Shown piece after piece: positions 44,002 to 53,101 of a stretch of 64,000 bases of DNA (the stretch's first letter is position 1; every line of letters begins with the position of its first letter). The stretch is from Rivibacter subsaxonicus (GTDB taxonomy: Bacteria; Pseudomonadota; Gammaproteobacteria; Burkholderiales; Burkholderiaceae_C). Both the position numbers and the translations under genes were made by a program. The notes below the pieces were generated by a model. It did no database searches and was not told the DNA's origin. It saw only the letters and a list, made by a program, of their open reading frames with translations. The DNA lies in the NCBI RefSeq assembly GCF_004217215.1, contig NZ_SHKP01000008.1, positions 124,001 through 188,000 of the forward strand, given 5' to 3'.

Positions 44002-44961
44002 ATGCAGGGCTTCTACAGCGATCAGTTCGTCCTGCCCTTGCCGGCCGGCCATCGTTTCCCCATGGCCAAGTACCGTCTGCTGCGCGATGCGATCCTGGCC
44101 GAACTGCATGACGTGCGCTTGACGCAGGCGCCGCTGGCGAGCGAGGGCGAGCTCGCGCTGGCCCATGGACCGTCCTACGTCGGCGACGTGATCGAGGGTC
44201 GGCTTTCCGCAGCGCAGCAACGCGAAATCGGCTTCCCCTGGTCGCCGGCGATGGCCGAGCGCGCGCGCCGCTCGGTCGGCGCCACCATCGCCGCCGCCCG
44301 CGCCGCGCTGGCCGAGGGCGTGGCCGGCAACCTGGCCGGCGGCACCCACCATGCCTACGCTGACAAGGGTTCCGGCTACTGCGTCTTCAATGACATCGCG
44401 GTCGCTGCCCGGCTGATGCAGGCCGAGTGGCACCGGCGCCAGCGCCGGTTGCTGCGCGTGGCGGTGATCGATCTCGACGTGCATCAGGGCAACGGCACCG
44501 CCGCGATCCTGCGCGACGATCCGACGGTGTTCACGCTCTCGCTGCACGGCGCCAGGAACTTTCCGTTCCGCAAGGAGGCGAGCGACCTCGATGTCGACCT
44601 GCCCGACGGCACGGGCGACGAGGCCTATCTCGCGGCGCTGGACGGCGCGCTCCACCGGCTCTGGGCGGTGCACGAGGCGGCGTTGCCGGGCCTGGTCTTC
44701 TATCTCGCCGGCGCCGACCCACACGAGGGCGACCGGCTCGGCCGACTGCGCCTGACGGCGGCCGGTCTCGCCGAGCGCGATCGGCGGGTCTTCAGCGCCT
44801 GTCGCGAGCGCGGCATTCCGGTCGCGCTGGCCATGGGCGGCGGCTACGGGCACCGGATCGAGGACACGGTGGCGGTGCAATTGCAGACCTGGCGCGAAGC
44901 CCGCCGCTGCTGGCGCGACTGGCGCGGTGGCGACAAGGCCGGTGCCGGCGCCTTCGCATAA
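44002..44961 (+). CDS. Histone deacetylase-family (acetoin/acetylpolyamine-type) hydrolase
   Basis: A 319-aa zinc amidohydrolase of the HDAC-like superfamily. Zinc ligands are in [13 protein letters not shown] and [33 protein letters not shown] contains the paired His residues. The start [20 protein letters not shown] matches the family, so I use the ATG at 44002 rather than the in-frame GTG at 43978. The substrate is unknown (acetylated small molecules are possible). A thioesterase begins 8 bp downstream. Confidence 0.9.
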   Translation: MQGFYSDQFVLPLPAGHRFPMAKYRLLRDAILAELHDVRLTQAPLASEGELALAHGPSYVGDVIEGRLSAAQQREIGFPWSPAMAERARRSVGATIAAARAALAEGVAGNLAGGTHHAYADKGSGYCVFNDIAVAARLMQAEWHRRQRRLLRVAVIDLDVHQGNGTAAILRDDPTVFTLSLHGARNFPFRKEASDLDVDLPDGTGDEAYLAALDGALHRLWAVHEAALPGLVFYLAGADPHEGDRLGRLRLTAAGLAERDRRVFSACRERGIPVALAMGGGYGHRIEDTVAVQLQTWREARRCWRDWRGGDKAGAGAFA

Positions 44962-44969
44962 TCGGCGCC

Positions 44970-45419
44970 ATGAGCAGCGACACCGCCACCGACCGTCCGC
45001 AACCGCGCCCGCGCGGCGACTTCCGCGTCTTCCGCACGATCCCGACCCGCTGGGCCGACAACGATGCCTACGGCCACATCAACAACGTCGTCTACTACGC
45101 CTGGTTCGACACCGTGGTCAACGCGCACCTGGTCGAGCGCGGGGCGCTCGACATCGAGCGCAGCCCGGTGATCGGCCTCGTTGTCGAGACCCAGTGCCGC
45201 TACTTCGCGCCGCTGGCCTTTCCGCAGACCGTCGAGGCCGGACTGCGGGTGGCGCGGCTGGGCAACTCGAGCGTGCGCTACGAGATCGGGCTGTTCGCGC
45301 AGGGCGCGCCGCTGAGCGCCGCCCACGGCCATTTCATCCACGTCTATGTCGACCGCGCCTCGCGCCGGCCGGCGCCGCTGCCGGCGCCGCTGCACGCGGT
45401 ACTGTCCGAGCTGCTGTAA
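44970..45419 (+). CDS. Acyl-CoA thioesterase, 4HBT hotdog fold
   Basis: A 149-aa hotdog thioesterase. The signature RWADNDAYGHINNVVYYAWFD contains the catalytic Asp. It lies 8 bp after the HDAC-like gene and 28 bp before a nitroreductase gene on the same strand, suggesting one transcript. Confidence 0.9.
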   Translation: MSSDTATDRPQPRPRGDFRVFRTIPTRWADNDAYGHINNVVYYAWFDTVVNAHLVERGALDIERSPVIGLVVETQCRYFAPLAFPQTVEAGLRVARLGNSSVRYEIGLFAQGAPLSAAHGHFIHVYVDRASRRPAPLPAPLHAVLSELL

Positions 45420-45447
45420 AGCACTTGCCAACCAGGGGAACGCCACC

Positions 45448-46137
45448 ATGAGCAACGCCGACATCGTCGATGCCGCGATCACCTCGCGCCGCTCGATCCG
45501 CGCCTTCCTGCCGACACCGGTGCCGCGCGAGCAGGTCGAGAAACTGCTCGAGGTCGCCGCGCGCGCGCCCTCCGGCACCAACACCCAGCCGTGGAAGGTC
45601 CATGTGCTGACCGGTGCCGCGCTGGCGCGGCTGAGCGAGGCCATCATGGCCGCCTACGACGACCCGGCCGAGGCCGAGACCCACCGCGAGGAATACGCCT
45701 ACTACCCGCGCGAGTGGAAATCGCCCTACATCGACCGGCGCCGCAAGATCGGCTGGGACCTCTACGGCCTGCTCGGCATCGGCAAGGCCGACAAGGAGCG
45801 CATGCACGAGCAACACGGCCGCAACTACGTGTTCTTCGACGCGCCAGTCGGGCTGATCTTCACGATCGACCGCATCCTCGAGCAGGGCAGCTGGCTCGAC
45901 TACGGCATGTTCCTGCAGAACATCATGGTCGCCGCTCGCGGTCACGGGCTCGACACCTGTCCCCAGGCGGCATTCACGCCCTTCCACCGCGTGATCGAGC
46001 GCGAGCTCGGGCTGCCCGCCAACGAGATGGTGGTCTGCGGCATGGCGCTCGGCCATGCCGACCCCGATGCGCTGGCCAACCGGCTCGTCACCGAGCGCGA
46101 GCCGGTGGCTGGCTTCGTGCAATTCCACGACGCCTGA
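45448..46137 (+). CDS. Nitroreductase family protein
   Basis: A 229-aa FMN-dependent nitroreductase-fold oxidoreductase. FMN phosphate-binding SRRSIRAF near the N-terminus, APSGTNTQPWKVHV, and the C-terminal GMALGHADPDAL are typical. AGGGGAA precedes the ATG at 45448. The natural substrate is unknown. The ornithine cyclodeaminase-like gene starts 2 nt after the stop. Confidence 0.9.
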   Translation: MSNADIVDAAITSRRSIRAFLPTPVPREQVEKLLEVAARAPSGTNTQPWKVHVLTGAALARLSEAIMAAYDDPAEAETHREEYAYYPREWKSPYIDRRRKIGWDLYGLLGIGKADKERMHEQHGRNYVFFDAPVGLIFTIDRILEQGSWLDYGMFLQNIMVAARGHGLDTCPQAAFTPFHRVIERELGLPANEMVVCGMALGHADPDALANRLVTEREPVAGFVQFHDA

Positions 46138-46139
46138 GC

Positions 46140-47081
46140 GTGGCGGCCGCCTTCGCGCTGCACGACGCCACCGCCACCCGCGAGCTGCTGCCGGCGGCGG
46201 CGCTGGTCGATGCGGTGGCGGCGGCGATGCGCGCGCGCCGCGCCGGCACGCTGCAGGCGCCGCCACGCCTGGTGCTGCCGTTGGCGGGCGGGCAGGGCAG
46301 CTATCTGGCGATGCCGGCCGCCGATGCGCGGCTGGCGATCTGCAAGCTGGTCAGCGTGCACCCCGACAACCCGGCGCGCGGACTGCCGACGATTCACGGC
46401 CAGGTGCTGGTCAGCGATGCCGCCAATGGCGTGCCACTGGCGCTGCTCGACGGCCCGACCGTCACCGCGCGCCGCACCGCGGCCGTCAGCCTGCTCGCCC
46501 TGCGGCTGTTCGGCACGCCGGGTGTCGGCAACCAGGTAACGCTGATCGGTGCCGGTCCGCAGGCGCTGGAGCATGCGCGGATGCTGGCCGAACTCGGCTG
46601 GGCCGGCCGCCTGCATCTCGTGGCGCGCCAGCCGGGGTCGGCGCAGCGGCTTGCACAAACCTTGCGCGACGAGGGCCAACCGGCCGAGTGCGTGGTTCAC
46701 GCCAGCGTTTCCGGCGCGCTGGCCGGCTGCGAGGCCGTGATCTGCCTGACCACCGCCACCGCCCCGGTGCTGCCCGAGCAGTTGCCGGCCGCGACCCTCG
46801 TCATCGGCGCCGGCGCCTTCAAGCCGCAGATGGCCGAAATCTCTCCGGGGCTGCTGGCCATGCGCACGATCGTGGTCGACGACCTCGACGGCGCGCGCCA
46901 CGAGGCCGGCGACCTGCTGCAGGCCGGCGTCGACTGGCAGCGTGTCAGCGAACTGGCCGACTGGCTCGATGGCGGGGTGGCGCGCTCGCCGCACGGTGTG
47001 GTGGTCAAGACGGTCGGCCAGGCGGCCTGGGACCTTGCGGCGGCACATGTCGCGATGGCCTCCCTAGAATGCCGCGCATGA
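46140..47081 (+). CDS. Ornithine cyclodeaminase/mu-crystallin family protein
   Basis: A 313-aa NAD(P)-dependent enzyme of the ornithine cyclodeaminase family, closest in character to delta-1-pyrroline-2-carboxylate reductases. Rossmann motif LIGAGPQALEHARML near residue 137; TARRTAAVSLLALR and ICLTTATAPVL are typical. The start is a GTG at 46140, 2 nt after the nitroreductase stop. The stop overlaps the ATG of the LutC-like gene by 4 bp. Confidence 0.83.
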   Translation: MAAAFALHDATATRELLPAAALVDAVAAAMRARRAGTLQAPPRLVLPLAGGQGSYLAMPAADARLAICKLVSVHPDNPARGLPTIHGQVLVSDAANGVPLALLDGPTVTARRTAAVSLLALRLFGTPGVGNQVTLIGAGPQALEHARMLAELGWAGRLHLVARQPGSAQRLAQTLRDEGQPAECVVHASVSGALAGCEAVICLTTATAPVLPEQLPAATLVIGAGAFKPQMAEISPGLLAMRTIVVDDLDGARHEAGDLLQAGVDWQRVSELADWLDGGVARSPHGVVVKTVGQAAWDLAAAHVAMASLECRA

Positions 47082-47752
47082 GTTCGCCGCCCGACACCGC
47101 CGAAGCCCGCCTCCGCATCCTCGAGCGCATCCGCAGCCGCCAGCGGCGCCCGGCGCAGTTCAAGCCGGCCGAGGAACTCGCCGCGCAGGAGTGGCTGCGA
47201 AGCCATCCGCGCGGGCCGCTGCCGGCAGTCGACGCCGATCGCGTCGCGCACTTCACCCGCCGCGCCAAGGAGCTCAGCAGCACCGTCGAGCGCATCGGCT
47301 CGGCGGCCGAGGCGCCGGCGGCGCTGGCGCGCTACCTCGATGCCAGCGGCCTGTCGCGCCGCGGTGTCTGCTACGACGAACTGCTGCCACTCGACTGGGC
47401 CGGCGCCGGCATCGCGCTCGAGGCGCGCCCGCCGCGCGACGAAGACCTGCTCGGCGTGACCGGCTGCTTCTGCGCGATCGCCGAGACCGGCTCGCTCGTC
47501 TTTGCCTCCGGCCGCGCGACGCCGGCCTCGAGCCACCTGCTGCCCGAAACCCACGTGGTGCTGGTCGGCGCGCAACGCGTCGTCGCCCACCAGGAAGACG
47601 CCTTCGATCTGATGCGGCGGGAACTGGGCCAGATCCCGCGCGGCTTCAACACCGTCAGCGGCCCCTCGCGCACCGGCGACATCGAGCAGACCATCGTGCT
47701 TGGCGCGCATGGCCCTTACCGGGTCCATGTGCTGATCGTCGATGCGGGCTGA
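47078..47752 (+). CDS. LUD-domain (LutC/YkgG-like) protein
   Basis: A 224-aa LUD-domain protein. The C-terminal half GVTGCFCAIAETGSLVFASG...LPETHVVLV and GPSRTGDIEQTIVLGAHGP matches LutC, a component of the lactate-utilisation LutABC complex. No LutA or LutB gene is adjacent, so its partners must be elsewhere. It overlaps the upstream gene by 4 bp and the antiporter gene by 11 bp. Confidence 0.85.
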   Translation: MSSPPDTAEARLRILERIRSRQRRPAQFKPAEELAAQEWLRSHPRGPLPAVDADRVAHFTRRAKELSSTVERIGSAAEAPAALARYLDASGLSRRGVCYDELLPLDWAGAGIALEARPPRDEDLLGVTGCFCAIAETGSLVFASGRATPASSHLLPETHVVLVGAQRVVAHQEDAFDLMRRELGQIPRGFNTVSGPSRTGDIEQTIVLGAHGPYRVHVLIVDAG

Positions 47753-49157
47753 GCGCGTCTTGCGGCTCGCACTCGCACTGACGCTGGCAGTCGCGCCCCT
47801 GAGCGGTCATGCGGCCGAACTCGATGGTCGCGGATTGGGCGCCTGGTGGGGCCTGCCCTTTGCCGGGTTGTTGCTGTCCATCGCGCTGATGCCGCTGCTG
47901 GCCACGCGTCTCTGGCACCACCACTACGGAAAGATCACGGCCGCATGGGCGCTGGCCTTCCTGCTGCCGGCCGCGGCGGTATTCGGGCCATCGCTCGCCG
48001 GGGCTGCCCTGGTACATGCGGCGCTCGCCGAGTACCTGCCGTTCGTGATCCTGCTGACAGCGCTTTTCACGGTGGCGGGTGGCATCCACATCCGCGGCAA
48101 CTTCCACGGCAGCCCAGCTTTCAACTGCGGGCTGATGGCGATCGGCGCGGTGCTGGCCAGCTTCATGGGCACCACCGGAGCCTCGATGCTGCTGATCCGG
48201 CCGCTGATTCGCGCCAACGACAACCGGCGCCACAACGCGCACGTGGTGATCTTCTTCATCTTCATCGTCAGCAACGCCGGAGGTTCGCTGACGCCGCTCG
48301 GCGATCCGCCGCTGTTCCTGGGCTTCCTCAAGGGCGTTGACTTCTTCTGGACGCTGAGCCACCTGTGGCCGCAGACCCTGTTCCTGGTGGGCTCGCTACT
48401 GGTCATCTTCTGGCTCGTCGACCGCCATTGCTATCGCAAGGAGGGTGTGCTGCGCGTGGACCCGACTCCCGATACCCCCGGATTCACGATCGAGGGCCGC
48501 GCCAACTTCGCGCTGCTGCTGGTGGTCGTCGGTCTGGTTCTGTTCAGCGGCACCTGGCGACCGGGGGTGGCGTTCGACGTGTTCGGCACCGAGGTCGGCC
48601 TGCCGCAACTGGTGCGCGACGGCGCGCTGCTGGTCGTCATCGCCCTGTCGCTGTGGCTCACGCCGGCGGCGGCGCATCGCGCCAACCAGTTCAGTTGGGC
48701 ACCGATGGCGGAAGTCGCCAAGCTCTTCGCCGGCATCTTCCTGACGATCGCGCCGGTGCTTGCGATGCTCAAGGCCGGAAGCGAGGGTGCCTTCGCGCCG
48801 GTCGTTGCGCTGGTCACGGGTCCTGGCGGCGAGCCGATTCCGGCCGCCTACTTCTGGGCCTCGGGCCTGCTGTCGAGCTTCTTGGACAACGCGCCGACCT
48901 ACCTGGTGTTCTTCAACCTCGCCGGTGGCGATGCCCAGGTGCTGATGACGACGCTGGCTCCGGTGCTGGTCGCGATCTCCGCCGGCAGCGTGTTCATGGG
49001 CGCCAACAGCTACATCGGCAATGCGCCCAACCTGATGGTCAAGTCGATCGCCGACGAGCGCGGCGTGCGCATGCCCAGCTTCTTTGGCTACATGGCCTGG
49101 AGCACGGTGGTGCTGCTGCCGCTGTTCGGCCTGATGACGCTGATCTGGTTCCGTTAG
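47742..49157 (+). CDS. NhaD-type sodium:proton antiporter/CitMHS-family transporter
   Basis: A 471-aa membrane protein with a cleavable-looking N-terminus (LRLALALTLAVAPLSGHA) and about 12 helices. FMGTTGASMLLIRPLIRAN, SNAGGSLTPLGDPPLFLGFLKGV and SGLLSSFLDNAPTYLVFFNLAGG are typical of the ion-transporter superfamily (NhaD/CitMHS). Its first 11 bp overlap the LutC-like gene. Substrate inferred as Na+/H+; an organic anion is possible. Confidence 0.85.
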   Translation: MRAERVLRLALALTLAVAPLSGHAAELDGRGLGAWWGLPFAGLLLSIALMPLLATRLWHHHYGKITAAWALAFLLPAAAVFGPSLAGAALVHAALAEYLPFVILLTALFTVAGGIHIRGNFHGSPAFNCGLMAIGAVLASFMGTTGASMLLIRPLIRANDNRRHNAHVVIFFIFIVSNAGGSLTPLGDPPLFLGFLKGVDFFWTLSHLWPQTLFLVGSLLVIFWLVDRHCYRKEGVLRVDPTPDTPGFTIEGRANFALLLVVVGLVLFSGTWRPGVAFDVFGTEVGLPQLVRDGALLVVIALSLWLTPAAAHRANQFSWAPMAEVAKLFAGIFLTIAPVLAMLKAGSEGAFAPVVALVTGPGGEPIPAAYFWASGLLSSFLDNAPTYLVFFNLAGGDAQVLMTTLAPVLVAISAGSVFMGANSYIGNAPNLMVKSIADERGVRMPSFFGYMAWSTVVLLPLFGLMTLIWFR

Positions 49158-49167
49158 GAGACTCGCC

Positions 49168-50142
49168 ATGCAAGCCGTGCTCGTCGCCCGCGCCGCCTTT
49201 TCCGACATCGTCGACCGCCTGCGCGCGCACTTCGAGGTCGACGACAACCCCGAGGACCGCGTGCTGTCCAAGGCCGAGTTGATCGCCCGCCTGCAGGGCA
49301 AGGCCGGCATCTTCGCCACCGGCAGCGAGCGCATCGACGCCGAAGTGCTGGCCGCCTGCCCGCAGCTGCGCGCGGTCTGCAACATGGCGGTCGGCTACAA
49401 CAACATCGACGTGGCGGCCTGCCACGCACGCGGCATCGTCGTCACGAACACGCCCGACGTGCTGACCGAGACCACCGCCGACTTCGGCTTCGCGCTGATG
49501 ATGGCGGCGGCCCGGCGAATCGCCGAGTCGGAGCACTCGCTGCGCCGCGGCGAGTGGACCAAGTGGAGCTTCGACCAGTTCACCGGCCCCGACGTCCACG
49601 GCGCCACGCTCGGCATCCTCGGCATGGGCCGCATCGGCCAGGCCATCGCGCGTCGTGGCGCGCTCGGCTTTGGCATGCCGGTGATCTATCACAACCGCTC
49701 GCGGCTCGAACCGGCCATCGAGCAGGCGCTGGGCGCCCGCTATGTCGACAAGCCCACGCTGCTGCGCGAGGCCGACCACCTGGTGCTCGTGGTGCCCTAC
49801 AGCGCGGCCTCGCACCACACGATCGGCGCCGCCGAACTGGCGCAGATGAAGCCGACGGCGACGCTGACCAACATCGCGCGCGGCGGCGTGGTCGACGATG
49901 CTGCGCTGGCCGAAGCCCTGAAGCAAGGCCGCATCGCCGCCGCCGGGCTCGATGTCTTCGAGGGCGAGCCCAAGGTCCATCCGGGCCTGCTGGCGGTGCC
50001 CAACGTGGTGCTGACACCGCATATCGCCAGCGCCTCGATCGCGACCCGTCGCGCGATGGCAAGCCTGGCGGTCGACAACCTGATCGCCTCGCTTGGCTGC
50101 GGTCCCAACGCCGGCCGCCCGCCGACGCCGGTACCGGGCTGA
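49168..50142 (+). CDS. D-2-hydroxyacid dehydrogenase (glyoxylate/hydroxypyruvate reductase type)
   Basis: A 324-aa NAD(P)H-dependent reductase. The nucleotide motif is LGILGMGRIGQAIARRG; NIARGGVVDDAALAEALKQGRIAAAGLDVFEGEP carries the catalytic region and LTPHIASAS the catalytic His. It resembles GhrB. An RBS (TAGGAG) lies 7 nt before the ATG. The next gene starts 8 bp after its stop. Confidence 0.92.
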   Translation: MQAVLVARAAFSDIVDRLRAHFEVDDNPEDRVLSKAELIARLQGKAGIFATGSERIDAEVLAACPQLRAVCNMAVGYNNIDVAACHARGIVVTNTPDVLTETTADFGFALMMAAARRIAESEHSLRRGEWTKWSFDQFTGPDVHGATLGILGMGRIGQAIARRGALGFGMPVIYHNRSRLEPAIEQALGARYVDKPTLLREADHLVLVVPYSAASHHTIGAAELAQMKPTATLTNIARGGVVDDAALAEALKQGRIAAAGLDVFEGEPKVHPGLLAVPNVVLTPHIASASIATRRAMASLAVDNLIASLGCGPNAGRPPTPVPG

Positions 50143-50150
50143 AAGGCACG

Positions 50151-51665
50151 ATGAAGCGCACGCTGGCACTGTTGCTGCTGGGTGCGCTGGCCTGGACTGC
50201 CGCGCAGGCCGCGCCGGTCCAGGTGGGCTCCAAGCGCTTCACCGAGTCCTACGTGCTCGGCCAGATCGTCGCCGAGACGCTGGCGCAGCAGGGCATCGCG
50301 GCCGAACACCGGCCCGGCCTGGGCAACACCGCGGTGCTGGAACAGGCGTTGGCCAGCGGCGCCATCGACGTCTACCCCGAGTACACCGGCACCATCGTGC
50401 GCGAGCTGCTCAAGCGCGAGGGCAAGCCCACGCCCACGCTCGACGAACTCAACCGCTGGCTCGCGCCGCGCGGGCTCAAGGCGGCGGTGCCGCTCGGCTT
50501 CAACAACAGCTACGCGCTGGCGCTGCGCGAGGCCGACGCGCAGCGGCTCGGGCTGGACACGCTCTCCGAGCTCGGTGCGGCCAAGGCCGGCGGCCTGCGC
50601 CTGGGGCTGTCGCACGAGTTCCTCGGCCGCGCCGACGGCTGGCCGGCGTTGAAGCGGGCCTACGGGCTGCCCTTCGACAAGCCGCTCGGCCTCGACCATG
50701 GCCTGGCCTACGCGGCGCTCGAGCAGGGCCAGGTCGATCTGATCGACATCTACACCACCGACGCCAAGATCGCGCGCGCCGGCATCCGCGTGCTGCGCGA
50801 CGATCGCGGCTTCTTCCCGCGCTACGACGCGGTGCTGCTGATGCGCGCCGGTCTGGACGAGGCTCCGCTGCGCCAACTCGCAGGCCGCCTCGACGAGGCC
50901 AGGATGATCGCGCTCAACGCCGCGGTCGAACTCGACGGGCGCACCTACGCCGAGGTCGCGCGCGAGTTCGTCGCCGGGCTGGACGGCAGTGCAGGCGCCG
51001 CCGCCACGCGGCCGGGCTTCATGGCCCGCCTGTTCGGCGAGGACTTCTGGCGACTCACCCGCCAGCACCTGCTGCTGGTGTTCGGCTCGCTCGCGCTGGC
51101 GGTGGCGGTCGGCGTGCCGCTGGGCGTGCTGGCCTGGCAACGGCCGGTGCTGGCGCAGCCACTGCTGGGGGCGGTCGGCCTGATCCAGACCATCCCCTCG
51201 CTCGCGCTGCTGGCCTTCCTGATCGCGCTGATCGGCACCATCGGCTTCTGGCCGGCGCTGGCGGCCTTGTTCCTCTACGCGCTGCTGCCGATCGTCGCCA
51301 ACACGCACGCCGGTCTGGCCGGCGTCGGCCGTGGCCTCCGCGACGCCGCCACGGCGCTGGGCCTGAGGCCGGCGCAGCGCCTGCGCCATGTGGAACTGCC
51401 GCTGGCGCTGCCGGTGCTGCTTGCCGGCGTTCAGACCGCGGCGGTCATCAACGTCGGCACCGCGACGATGGCGGCCTTCGTCGGTGCCGGTGGCTACGGC
51501 GAGCGCATCGTCTCCGGGCTCGCGCTGAACGACACCGCGGTGCTGCTCTCCGGCGCGGTGCCGGCGGCGGCGCTGGCCGTGCTGGTGCAGGGCGGCTTCG
51601 GACTGCTGCGGCGTCGCCTCGGCGCGGTGGCCGGCCAACGGGCTGAGACAATCCCCGCACGATGA
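50151..51665 (+). CDS. OpuC/ProWX-type ABC transporter: substrate-binding and permease fusion
   Basis: A 504-aa fusion. After the signal peptide (MKRTLALLLLGALAWTAAQA) residues about 22-280 form a glycine-betaine-type binding domain (VGSKRFTESYVLGQIVAETL, GNTAVLEQALASGAIDVYPEYTGT); residues about 295-500 are a permease with AALFLYALLPIVANTHAGLAGV and the ATPase-contact loop AATALGLRPAQRLRHVELPLALPV. Unusual order: binding protein first. The ATPase gene expected next to it is absent; rmuC overlaps its 3' end by 4 bp. Confidence 0.9.
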   Translation: MKRTLALLLLGALAWTAAQAAPVQVGSKRFTESYVLGQIVAETLAQQGIAAEHRPGLGNTAVLEQALASGAIDVYPEYTGTIVRELLKREGKPTPTLDELNRWLAPRGLKAAVPLGFNNSYALALREADAQRLGLDTLSELGAAKAGGLRLGLSHEFLGRADGWPALKRAYGLPFDKPLGLDHGLAYAALEQGQVDLIDIYTTDAKIARAGIRVLRDDRGFFPRYDAVLLMRAGLDEAPLRQLAGRLDEARMIALNAAVELDGRTYAEVAREFVAGLDGSAGAAATRPGFMARLFGEDFWRLTRQHLLLVFGSLALAVAVGVPLGVLAWQRPVLAQPLLGAVGLIQTIPSLALLAFLIALIGTIGFWPALAALFLYALLPIVANTHAGLAGVGRGLRDAATALGLRPAQRLRHVELPLALPVLLAGVQTAAVINVGTATMAAFVGAGGYGERIVSGLALNDTAVLLSGAVPAAALAVLVQGGFGLLRRRLGAVAGQRAETIPAR

Positions 51666-53101
51666 CAGACTGGCTGCTTCCACTGCTCGCGGCACTCGCC
51701 GCGCTCAACCTCCTTCTACTGCTCTGGCTCGCGCTGCGACGCCGCGACGACGCCGCAACGCGTGAACTCGGTGCCGGCCTCGACCGCGTCGAGCGCACCC
51801 TGCGCGCCGACCTCGCTGACAGTGGCCGCGGCACGCGCCAGGAACTCAGCGCCTCGATCAGCCTGTTCCAGCAGACGCTGCTGGCGCAGAGTGGCGACGT
51901 GGCGCGCACCCAGAACGAGCAGATCGACAGCTTCCGCACCCAGCTCGCCGCGATGCAGCAGGCGATCGCCGACACGCTGCGCAGCAGTACCGGGACCTTG
52001 ACCCAGTCGCAGCAGGGCGCCCGCGAGGCCCAGGACGCCGCGCTGCAGCGCTTCGGCGCCGGCCTGACCGAGCAGCTGCGCGCGATGTCCGAGGCCAACG
52101 AGAAGCGCCTCGGCGAGGTCCGCAACACGGTCGAGGAGCGCCTCACCAAGCTCGCCACCGACAACGAGACCAAGCTGGAGCAGATGCGCCAGACGGTCGA
52201 CGAGAAGCTGCAGACCACGCTCGAGACGCGCCTGGGCGAGAGCTTCAAGCAGGTCGCCGAGCGGCTCGAGCAGGTGCACCGAGGCCTGGGCGAGATGCAG
52301 ACGCTGGCCACCGGCGTCGGCGACCTCAAGCGGGTGCTGAGCAACGTCAAGAGCCGCGGCGTGTTCGGCGAGGTGCAGCTGGCGCTGCTGCTCGAGCAGG
52401 TCTTCACGCCCGAGCAGTACGCCACCAACATCGCCACCGTGCCGGGCAGCAACGAACGGGTCGAGTTCGCGCTGCGCATGCCGGGCCGCAGCGACGATCC
52501 GGCCCAGGTGCTGTGGCTGCCGATCGACGCCAAGTTCCCGCGCGAGGACTACGAGCGCCTGCTCGACGCCCAGGACCGCGCCGACCGCGCCGAGGCCGAA
52601 GCCGCCGGCAAGGCGCTCGAGCAGCGCATCCGCGACGAGGCAAAGACCATCGCCGCCAAGTACGTCTCGCCGCCGTTCACCACCGACTTCGCGCTGCTGT
52701 TCGTGCCGACCGAGGGCCTCTACGCCGAACTGCTGCGCCGGCCCGGCCTGGTCGAGCTGCTGCAGCGCGAACACAAGGTCACGCTGGCCGGCCCGACCAC
52801 GCTGCTGGCGATGCTCAACACGTTGCAGATGGGCTTTCGCACGCTGGCGCTCGAGAAGCGCAGCGCCGAGGTCTGGCAGGTGCTGGGCGCGGTCAAGACC
52901 GAGTTCGGGAAATTCGGCACCGTGCTCGGCAAGATCCGCGACCAGACCCAGTCGGTGATCAAGACCCTCGACGCCGCCGATACCCGCACCCGCGCGATGA
53001 CCCGCGCGCTGCGTGGCGTCGAGTCGATGCCCGAGGCGCAGGCGCAGGCGCTGCTGCCGGGCGCCGAACTGACCGAACTCGACGACGAGGCATCGGCCTG
53101 A
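51662..53101 (+). CDS. rmuC: DNA recombination protein RmuC
   Basis: A 479-aa RmuC. An N-terminal membrane anchor (LLPLLAALAALNLLLLLWLAL) is followed by a long coiled coil (residues about 40-220) and the nuclease-like domain with GVFGEVQLALLLEQV, DAKFPREDYERLLDAQD and FVPTEGLYAELLRRPGLVELL. It is thought to limit inversions at repeats. It overlaps the upstream ABC gene (ATGA) and the downstream MFS gene. Confidence 0.95.
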   Translation: MTDWLLPLLAALAALNLLLLLWLALRRRDDAATRELGAGLDRVERTLRADLADSGRGTRQELSASISLFQQTLLAQSGDVARTQNEQIDSFRTQLAAMQQAIADTLRSSTGTLTQSQQGAREAQDAALQRFGAGLTEQLRAMSEANEKRLGEVRNTVEERLTKLATDNETKLEQMRQTVDEKLQTTLETRLGESFKQVAERLEQVHRGLGEMQTLATGVGDLKRVLSNVKSRGVFGEVQLALLLEQVFTPEQYATNIATVPGSNERVEFALRMPGRSDDPAQVLWLPIDAKFPREDYERLLDAQDRADRAEAEAAGKALEQRIRDEAKTIAAKYVSPPFTTDFALLFVPTEGLYAELLRRPGLVELLQREHKVTLAGPTTLLAMLNTLQMGFRTLALEKRSAEVWQVLGAVKTEFGKFGTVLGKIRDQTQSVIKTLDAADTRTRAMTRALRGVESMPEAQAQALLPGAELTELDDEASA

